Positions 57,633-64,000 of a stretch of DNA of 64,000 nucleotides are shown piece by piece (position 1 is the first letter of the stretch; every line of letters starts with the position of its first letter). Origin of the DNA: Eutrophomonas brisbanensis (lineage in GTDB: Bacteria; Pseudomonadota; Gammaproteobacteria; Burkholderiales; Eutrophovitaceae). The DNA lies in the NCBI GenBank assembly GCA_038141705.1, contig JAYQIQ010000004.1, positions 558,001-622,000 on the forward strand. Direction: 5' to 3'. A model generated the notes under the pieces. The model worked only from the letters and a program-made list of their open reading frames with translations. It did not search any database and had not been told where the DNA came from. Made by a program: the position numbers and the translations under genes.

Positions 57633-58447
57633 AGATCCGTAATATTTTGTAGGTCTATATCTTCACGATAATCAGCAGCAGGAATATGGAACGGCACTAG
57701 ACCATCTGATTCACCCTGAACAAACTGCCTAACATAGGGATCCTTTGAATCAAACAGTTCCTCAGGGGAGCCCTGAACGACGACCCTTCCACCAGAGATT
57801 ATTACCACTTCATCAGCAATCTTAAAAGAGGCTTTTATGTCGTGAGTTACAAAAACCGAGGTGGCGCCCAAAGCATTATTTAATTTGCGAATAAGACTTC
57901 CCGTGACCGAGGTAGATATGGGATCTAAACCAGTAAACGGCTCATCATAAAAAATAAACTCCGGATCCAGCGCTATCGTTCTGGCGAGAGCTACCCGACG
58001 CGCCATCCCACCAGACAATTCGGACGGCATCATCGACGCAGTCCCACGCAGCCCGACCGCGTGCAGCTTCATGAGAACGAGGTCTCGGACAGCAGATTCG
58101 GGTAACTTGAATCTCTCACGTATCGGAAACGCCACATTCTCAAAAACACTAAGGTCGGTAAAAAGCGCTCCAAACTGAAAAAGCATCCCCATTTTCTGGC
58201 GTAGATCCATTAATTCCCGGCGAGACGCACTGGTCACGATCGCACTATCCAACTGAACCAAACCATTTTGAGGTCTCACCTGCCCCGATACCATCCTCAA
58301 AATTGTTGTCTTTCCGGACCCGCTACCTCCCATTATCGCAGTCACATAACCACGCTTAATCGATAAGTTAAGCTTTTTAAAGATCGACTTTCTCCCATAG
58401 GAAAAATCTACGTCGCTCAATTTGATTGCTATATCGATGGAAGACAT
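57629..58447 (-). CDS. mlaF: Mla transporter ATPase MlaF
   Basis: About 272 residues from ATG 58447. Walker A IMGGSGSGKTTILRM, signature LSGGMARRVALAR, Walker B FIFYDEPFTGLDPI, H-loop VFVTHDIKAS. Powers phospholipid movement; overlaps mlaE by 4 bases. Divergent from kdsD (158-base gap, AT-rich, promoter not clearly seen). No mlaA in the window. Confidence 0.94.
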   Translation of the reverse strand: MSSIDIAIKLSDVDFSYGRKSIFKKLNLSIKRGYVTAIMGGSGSGKTTILRMVSGQVRPQNGLVQLDSAIVTSASRRELMDLRQKMGMLFQFGALFTDLSVFENVAFPIRERFKLPESAVRDLVLMKLHAVGLRGTASMMPSELSGGMARRVALARTIALDPEFIFYDEPFTGLDPISTSVTGSLIRKLNNALGATSVFVTHDIKASFKIADEVVIISGGRVVVQGSPEELFDSKDPYVRQFVQGESDGLVPFHIPAADYREDIDLQNITDL

Positions 58448-58605
58448 CACGCGGTTTCCCAAACTTCCTTAGGCTTTAGATCTAGATCCATTCTACTTTA
58501 ATCAGATAATTTCTTTAAAACCCTAAGAGGGGGAAATAATCTTCGCTGACCATATCAAAACTACGACGAAAGCTACGCTTTAGTCTGGGATATACTAACC
58601 AATAT

Positions 58606-59595
58606 ATGCTCAAACCTACAAAAATTAGTGAAAAAGCGGTACTTACCAGTGCAAAACGAGTAATCGAGACCGAGATATCAGGCCTGCAGGAAGTTGGGGA
58701 ACGTATTGGCCAAGAGTTGTTCTCAGCAGTTGAAATACTTAACGCCTGTGCCGGAAAGATAGTTATCACGGGGATCGGTAAGTCTGGACACATTGCAAGA
58801 AAAATAGCCTCGACAATGGCGAGCACTGGAAGTCCAGCCTTTTTCGTTCACCCAGCCGAGGCGGGTCACGGCGACCTCGGAATGATCTCAGCCCTTGATG
58901 TTGTTATAGCGATCAGCTATTCCGGCGAAAGCGACGAGCTAAACCTAATTCTTCCAACGGTAAAGCGGATGGGTAGTAAATTAATCGCAATAACCGGATA
59001 CCCGGATTCCACTCTGGGCAAACTGGCGGACATCGTACTCTCGACTAAGGTTTCTCGAGAAGCGTGTCCACTAGGACTTGCTCCCACAGCCAGCACAACA
59101 GCAACGCTGGCTCTAGGAGACGCTTTATCGGTTGCGCTATTCGAGTCGAAAGGCTTTAATGAGAATGATTTCGCGAAGTCTCACCCGGGCGGTTCGCTCG
59201 GAAGAAGACTACTCACGACAGTTGCGAGCATCATGAAAACCGCAGACTCATTCCCAAGCGTTCTACCAGAAGCCAGTATGAGGGAAGTGATAATCGAGAT
59301 CTCTAAAAATGGCTTGGGCATGACCGCGGTAATGAAAGATTCAAACGTGTTGGAAGGGGTTATCACCGATGGTGATTTACGGAGATTGCTCGAAAGAGAA
59401 AATGATCCGATGTCGCTGATCGCAAAAGACGTAATGACCCGAAACCCAAAGGTTATAGAGAAAAACGCGTTAGCGAGTGAAGCGCTTCGAATCTTTGAAA
59501 TTAAAAAAATTAACCACCTAATAGTAGTGGACGAACAAAGCTTGCCCATTGGAGTGATTGGGTTCCACGAATTGGTATCTGCCAAGATTCTCTGA
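58606..59595 (+). CDS. kdsD: Arabinose-5-phosphate isomerase KdsD
   Basis: 329 residues; N-terminal SIS domain (GKIVITGIGKSGHIARKIASTMASTGSPAFFVHPAEAGHGDLGM, AISYSGESDEL) and two CBS domains at the C-terminus. Makes D-arabinose 5-phosphate for Kdo synthesis. First of the LPS-transport run. Confidence 0.95.
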   Translation: MLKPTKISEKAVLTSAKRVIETEISGLQEVGERIGQELFSAVEILNACAGKIVITGIGKSGHIARKIASTMASTGSPAFFVHPAEAGHGDLGMISALDVVIAISYSGESDELNLILPTVKRMGSKLIAITGYPDSTLGKLADIVLSTKVSREACPLGLAPTASTTATLALGDALSVALFESKGFNENDFAKSHPGGSLGRRLLTTVASIMKTADSFPSVLPEASMREVIIEISKNGLGMTAVMKDSNVLEGVITDGDLRRLLERENDPMSLIAKDVMTRNPKVIEKNALASEALRIFEIKKINHLIVVDEQSLPIGVIGFHELVSAKIL

Positions 59596-59599
59596 TGGT

Positions 59600-60124
59600 A
59601 TGAATAAAGCACTTTTAAGCAAAGCAAAGGGCGTAAAACTGGTCGTTCTCGATGTCGATGGGGTAATGACTAATGGGTCTCTTATCTATACTGGTAGAGG
59701 AGAACAATCAAAACAATTCTTTGTCAGAGATGGTTTAGGAATAAAGTTACTCATGAAAACGGGGGTTAGACTAGCGATCATCAGCGGAAGATCATCTCCG
59801 GCCTTAAAGAAAAGATTGAATGATTTAGGGGTTGACCATCAGTATTTCGGTATAGACGATAAGCTGAAGACTTTCAAAACGCTGCTGAAGAGACTAAAAC
59901 TAAGCCCCTCTGAAGTCTGCTGTGTAGGTGACGACCTTCCCGATCTTGCAATGCTTAAATTGAGTGGATTTTCGGCATCACCACCAGACGCGCCGCCGTA
60001 CATAAAAGACCAGGTTACGTATGTCACTAAAGCTGCGGCTGGTTTTGGTGCCGTAAGGGAAATAGCCGAAATAATCATACAAGCGCAGGGAAACTGGAAA
60101 AAAATCATGGAAAGTTTCTCATGA
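59600..60124 (+). CDS. kdsC: Kdo-8-phosphate phosphatase KdsC
   Basis: 174 residues from ATG 59600. HAD motifs LVVLDVDGVMTNG, IISGRSSPALKKRL, CCVGDDLPDLAML. Removes the phosphate from Kdo-8-phosphate. 4 bases after kdsD; its TGA overlaps the lptC ATG (ATGA). Confidence 0.95.
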   Translation: MNKALLSKAKGVKLVVLDVDGVMTNGSLIYTGRGEQSKQFFVRDGLGIKLLMKTGVRLAIISGRSSPALKKRLNDLGVDHQYFGIDDKLKTFKTLLKRLKLSPSEVCCVGDDLPDLAMLKLSGFSASPPDAPPYIKDQVTYVTKAAAGFGAVREIAEIIIQAQGNWKKIMESFS

Positions 60125-60693
60125 ATGTCGTCGAGCATAAGAGTAAGTGGGGCCTATTGTGTCTATTGATTTTAGTTGGGATGACTGCCTGGATTAAGCA
60201 CAAATCTTCGATTAGCGTGTCGAGTGGTGCATCTGCCGCCAGATCGATACCAAAGTTTTTTGTTACCGAAGTCAAAATGGACAGATTCAATTCCCAGGGA
60301 AAATTGCAATCTCACTTAAACGCGGACTCCTTAACCAACTACGGCTCTGATACCATCCTGGTCAGACCAGAACTGACTTTAAAAAATCGCTCGAGTACGA
60401 GTGCCAATGTTGGCGCCGATGAGGCAACCTTGCTTTCGAAAGATCTAATCGAATTACGCGGCAACGTATCGTTCAAAAAGAACGATTCGGATGGGAAAGC
60501 CAAAATTGCATTTTCATCATCTTCAGCGCTGGTTGATCTAAAATCGGATACTGTGATCACAGAAAATTTGACGAGCACGTCGTTTGGAGAAGGAAACGGT
60601 AAATCGGTAGGAGCGAAGTTTTACAACTCGACAGGGATACTAAAACTAACCTCTAGAGTAAGTATGCACTACACAAATCGAACAAAGGATTAA
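60121..60693 (+). CDS. lptC: LPS export protein LptC
   Basis: 190 residues; one N-terminal membrane helix (GLLCLLILVGMTAWI) and a periplasmic beta-jellyroll (YFVTEVKMDRFNSQGKLQSHLNADSLTNYGSD-type). Bridges LptBFG and LptA. Coupled to kdsC by ATGA. Confidence 0.88.
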   Translation: MNVVEHKSKWGLLCLLILVGMTAWIKHKSSISVSSGASAARSIPKFFVTEVKMDRFNSQGKLQSHLNADSLTNYGSDTILVRPELTLKNRSSTSANVGADEATLLSKDLIELRGNVSFKKNDSDGKAKIAFSSSSALVDLKSDTVITENLTSTSFGEGNGKSVGAKFYNSTGILKLTSRVSMHYTNRTKD

Positions 60694-60709
60694 AAAAGGG
60701 TAACCCACC

Positions 60710-61231
60710 ATGGCTTGTAGAAAGTTCTTAAATTGCATGATCTTTGCGCTAAGCGTGTGGGCAACAGGTGCGGCTGTAGCAGAAAAAGCTGATAGAGACC
60801 AACCAATAAACATCGAAGCAGATAGCGGCGAGGTTGATGACAAGTCCCAAATAGCTCGATTTTTTGGCAATGTAGTGCTTATACAAGGCACCCTCGTACT
60901 TCGAGCCGATGAACTTGAAGTAAAGCAAGAAAACGAGAACTTTAGTATTGGAATAGCCAAAGGGAATCCCGCTTATTTCAAGCAAAAAAGGGAAGGCTAT
61001 GACGATTTTATCGAGGGTGAAGCCCAACGTATCGAGTACGACAGTACGTCAGAAGTTTTGCGTATGTTTACAAATGCAAAACTTTGGAGGGATGGCGACG
61101 TCGTTCACGGGGATTTCATCACATACGACGCAAATACAGAAATTTTCGAAGCGAAGGGCTCGCTTGATGAAAATATTGGTGGAAATCCGAAACGAGTCAA
61201 GGCGATTATCCAACCCAAGAAAAAGGATTAA
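60710..61231 (+). CDS. lptA: LPS transport periplasmic protein LptA
   Basis: 173 residues; signal peptide FALSVWATGAAVA, then RDQPINIEADSGEVDDKSQIARFFGNVVLIQGTLVLRADELEV, the OstA-like N-terminal jellyroll. Forms the periplasmic LPS bridge. 17 bases after lptC. Confidence 0.9.
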   Translation: MACRKFLNCMIFALSVWATGAAVAEKADRDQPINIEADSGEVDDKSQIARFFGNVVLIQGTLVLRADELEVKQENENFSIGIAKGNPAYFKQKREGYDDFIEGEAQRIEYDSTSEVLRMFTNAKLWRDGDVVHGDFITYDANTEIFEAKGSLDENIGGNPKRVKAIIQPKKKD

Positions 61232-61261
61232 TAAACTCTCGACAGCATCGTTATCTGAAAT

Positions 61262-61987
61262 ATGGTTGATACAGAGCTTCTTGTTGCGAAACAACTTTGC
61301 AAAAAATATGGCCCGAGGACCGTAGTGAAGGATATTTCTTTTACCGTTAAAGAGGGAGAAGTAGTAGGGCTCCTAGGACCCAATGGAGCCGGCAAAACAA
61401 CAACGTTTTACATCGTAGTTGGAATAATAAAGTCAGATGGCGGCTCTCTCTTGCTCAGAGGTAAAGATATTACACATCTGCCAATCCACAGAAGGGCAAA
61501 ACTCGGGATGAGTTACCTGCCGCAAGAAGCATCAATATTTCGAAAACTGAATGTAGAACAAAACGTCGCTGCGATATTAGAGCTCTCTGGCTCCGAGAAT
61601 ATAAATGAAGACACTCGATCTTTACTTTCTGAACTTGGGGTAGAACATCTAAGAAAAAACACAGCGACATCACTCTCTGGGGGCGAGAGACGGCGAGTTG
61701 AAATTGCGAGAGCACTCGCGACACGCCCCTCTGTCATCCTGCTTGATGAACCCTTCGCAGGTGTCGACCCGATAGCTGTCTTAGAAATAAAAAATATAAT
61801 CCGCTTTCTGACTAAAAGGGGTCTGGGCGTAATCATCACAGATCATAATGTTAGAGAAACACTAGATATTTGTGACCGAGCTTACATAATTAATGAGGGC
61901 GGCGTACTAGCAAGCGGAAATTCCGACGAGATTATACATAACGAGCATGTCAGAAGAGTATATCTCGGGGCTGATTTCCGACTCTAG
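61262..61987 (+). CDS. lptB: LPS export ABC ATPase LptB
   Basis: 241 residues; Walker A LLGPNGAGKTTTFYI, LSGGERRRVEIARAL, Walker B VILLDEPFAGVDPIA, IITDHNVRETLDICDRAYI. Powers LPS extraction with LptFG. Confidence 0.96.
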   Translation: MVDTELLVAKQLCKKYGPRTVVKDISFTVKEGEVVGLLGPNGAGKTTTFYIVVGIIKSDGGSLLLRGKDITHLPIHRRAKLGMSYLPQEASIFRKLNVEQNVAAILELSGSENINEDTRSLLSELGVEHLRKNTATSLSGGERRRVEIARALATRPSVILLDEPFAGVDPIAVLEIKNIIRFLTKRGLGVIITDHNVRETLDICDRAYIINEGGVLASGNSDEIIHNEHVRRVYLGADFRL

Positions 61988-62021
61988 CTGACCACTCTTG
62001 GCAAGGAACTTTCTCTGCTAG

Positions 62022-63425
62022 ATGTCGAAGATTCAAAATTCACTATTAGCTAAGCAATCCCAGAGCTTGGCCCTCACTCCCCAAGTTCAGCAATCTATCA
62101 GGTTCCTCACTTTATCCTCCACAGAGCTAACTCATGAAATCAATCAACTTCTTGAGATGAACCCGCTGTTAGAACTCGAGGATAAAACTCAAAACACCAA
62201 TGATGATATTTCATTAGATGAGCTGGAGCTTCTAAATCCAGAGAGGGAGGAAATAGATCGCAATAATCACTTGGCTGATTCGAGTGGTGGCGGCACCGAC
62301 CAAAACAAATTTGATCTGACTCATAATTTAGTTACGAATATAACGCTGCGAGAGCACTTACAAAATCAAATTACGTCAAGTCACATTTCTCAAGAAGATA
62401 GGGAACTGACGAGCTTCCTAATTGACAATCTAGACACTGATGGGTATCTCAGAGAAAGTTTTACATCGCTGTCGATCAGCAACGCAGCTAACCGCAGGTG
62501 GTCAATAGCGGATTTCGAAAGATGTTTAAAGCATGTCCAAAGGATGGACCCACCTGGTATTGGAGCTCGATCACTTCAAGAAGCCCTAATTATCCAAATT
62601 GATCAATTGAATAAAAAAACGTTTACACAAGTGCAGCCACTCAGTTAGTAGCTCATTATTTTGAATATCTCGCAAAATACAATTTAGATAAGCTTGCGGC
62701 TCTAACTAAATATGACCGCTCAACTTTAAGACCGGCAATCAATTGATTTCCTCGCTTAAACCACATCCGGCAGCGGATTTTGCTGACTCAAGGATAATAA
62801 CTTTATCAAACCAGATGTCATCATACGGAGGACTGGGAGCATATGGAAGGCAGTACCCATAAAAAACTTGGTGCCAGAGATTGTTATTAACAAAGAATAC
62901 GAATCGATTGTTAAAAAACAACAAAAAAAGAAGGGTGATGCACTTCAGCAGACATTGAGAGAGGCGCATGGCGCCTTAGCAAGTTTGGCCCAGCGCAATA
63001 GCACTGTATTGAAGGTAGCTCAAACGATTGTAAACCATCAGATTGACTTCATGGAGAGCGGGGCAGCTCATGTGCGGCCGCTCACCCTAACTGCCGTGGC
63101 CGGAGAGCTCGCCCTACACGAATCCACCATCTCTCGCGCGACAAATCAAAAATACATGTCCACGCCGTATGGTTTATTTGAATTCAAGTATTTTTTTAAT
63201 AATCAAGTTACCGAAAATCAAGAAGTATCCTCCCTCAACATAAAAACAAAGATAAAAAAAATAATACAATCTGAAGATTCGTCACATCCGCTTTCCGATA
63301 ATGAAGTAAAACAAATATTAAGTTCTGAAGGGTTCACGATTGCTCGAAGGACAGTAGCCAAATATCGAGAAAATATGAAAATACTTCCAGCGAGTCTCAG
63401 AAAAAATATCTTGCGTGAGGACTAA
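62022..63425 (+). CDS. rpoN: RNA polymerase sigma-54 factor RpoN, three frameshifts
   Basis: Sigma-54, about 468 residues when three one-base gaps are restored. N-terminal activator-contact region LLAKQSQSLALTPQVQQSIRFLTLSSTELTHEI is intact; the core-binding region DRELTSFLIDNLDTDGYL is followed by a gap at 62620-62642 (then QLVAHYFEYLAKYNLDKLAALTKYDRSTL), a second at 62743-62744 (AINLISSLKPHPAADFADS) and a third at 62790-62796 (KDNNFIKPDVIIRRTG...IKNLVPEIVINKEYESIV). C-terminal HTH LALHESTISRATNQKY and the RpoN box ARRTVAKYRE are intact. Three lesions in 160 bases of an otherwise conserved gene. Confidence 0.87.
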
Positions 63426-63428
63426 AAG

Positions 63429-63890
63429 GTGGGCCTGAGAAAATTATTAAAATCTGAACATATTTTTCTTGACTATGAGATTTCAAGCAAAAAACGTCTA
63501 TTTGAGAAAATAGGTCTAGTGTCGGAGGAATCCCTCGGAATTCCGAGAGGAAAGGTATTTGATGCTTTACTGAAACGAGAACAACTCGGATCGACTGGAT
63601 TGGGTCATGGCGTCGCTCTTCCCCATGGAAAGTTAGATCAACTAAGAGAGTTTTTTGGTTTATTTTTCAGGCTTAAAAATAGCATTGCATTTGACTCACC
63701 GGATAATGAGCCGGTTAATTTGGTCTTTTGCCTTTTGTGCCCGGAGAATTCAAAACAAAGCGCTCACATATCACACCTAGGAAATATTGCCTCATTCTTT
63801 TCTGAGAAAAGTCAGCGCTCCAAACTTCTAATATCTCCCGATAACGACTCTATTTTTAACCTTATTACAAACTGGGAAGGTAATGTCTAG
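63429..63890 (+). CDS. ptsN: PTS IIA-like nitrogen-regulatory protein PtsN
   Basis: 153 residues; EIIA-Ntr domain with phosphorylatable His in GLGHGVALPHGKLDQL and flanking KKRLFEKIGLV-EES. GTG start 3 bases after the rpoN stop; no hpf gene intervenes. Senses the PTS-Ntr phosphate state. Confidence 0.92.
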   Translation: MGLRKLLKSEHIFLDYEISSKKRLFEKIGLVSEESLGIPRGKVFDALLKREQLGSTGLGHGVALPHGKLDQLREFFGLFFRLKNSIAFDSPDNEPVNLVFCLLCPENSKQSAHISHLGNIASFFSEKSQRSKLLISPDNDSIFNLITNWEGNV

Positions 63891-64000
63891 ATTATCAATC
63901 AAAACATTAATCAGCGATAATCGAGAGGCTCTATCACTCACTCTGTTAAATGATGAAGGCTCGGATAGAGTTTTCCTCGATGGAGATGACATAAAACAAT
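63883..64000 (+). CDS. hprK: HPr kinase/phosphorylase, 5' part (runs off the window)
   Basis: ATG 63883 overlaps the end of ptsN by 8 bases; MSRLSIKTLISDNREALSLTLL-type N-terminus matches HprK in the betaproteobacterial order rpoN-ptsN-hprK. Only 39 residues are seen, so the name rests on context more than on domains. Confidence 0.7.
   Translation, partial: MSRLSIKTLISDNREALSLTLLNDEGSDRVFLDGDDIKQ

Overview
The window is a stretch of proteobacterial chromosome with moderate GC. Gene order and the 16S sequence point to a betaproteobacterium, probably Burkholderiales-like, and the class GN sortase pair suggests a marine or aquatic relative. The evidence for lineage is the run mlaF-E-D-C-B / ABC exporter / bolA / murA / hisG-D-C-B-H-A-F-I-E / hinT / tatA-B-C, a short-form hisG, and kdsD-kdsC-lptC-lptA-lptB-rpoN-ptsN-hprK. 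Lineage is inferred, not searched.

Layout: 1-2952 (+), the end of a ThDP-dependent decarboxylase-like enzyme, a methyltransferase, a TauD-type dioxygenase and an HpcH/HpaI aldolase, a probable small catabolic operon. 3078-6031 (-), a 'marine sortase' locus: LPQTAT-bearing VIT/VWA target, class GN sortase, small lipoprotein. 6260-13325, accessory and housekeeping genes (MscS channel, VOC, DUF2059-like, SDR, EamA, DUF1353-like, EttA, secreted hypothetical). 13445-16343 (-), gntR-phyH-SAF dehydrogenase operon. 16517-20582, small membrane protein, pepN, arsC-like, hemerythrin. 20611-25302 (-), korC-korA-korB 2-oxoacid oxidoreductase. 25464-27292 (-), DUF1015 and a histone-H1-like SWIB protein. 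27520-31803, iclR divergent from an atuA-like/amidohydrolase operon. 31806-32846, msrA and dtd. 32843-38387 (-), a complete rrn operon (16S-tRNA-Ile-tRNA-Ala-23S-5S) with promoter, boxA sites, processing stems and terminator. 38408-43482, tyrS, M23 peptidase, erpA, argC, rpsI-rplM. 43502-52119 (-), tat and his genes. 52164-58447 (-), murA, ibaG, an ABC exporter and the mla lipid-transport genes. 58606-64000 (+), Kdo/LPS-transport genes, rpoN, ptsN and the start of hprK.

The right half is a conserved core: histidine biosynthesis, Tat export, outer-membrane lipid maintenance (Mla), peptidoglycan entry step (MurA), and the Kdo-LptCAB axis that builds and exports LPS. The left half is accessory metabolism around 2-oxoacids, Fe(II)/2OG-type dioxygenases and amidohydrolases.

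Reading caution: about 19 one-base indels and one in-frame stop interrupt otherwise well-conserved genes, including essential single-copy ones (murA, ettA) and hisD, hisE, mlaE, tatB and rpoN. Many sit in homopolymers, and the two halves of each gene join into a full-length family member when one base is added or removed. I read this mainly as sequence or assembly error, and annotate these genes as single interrupted units.
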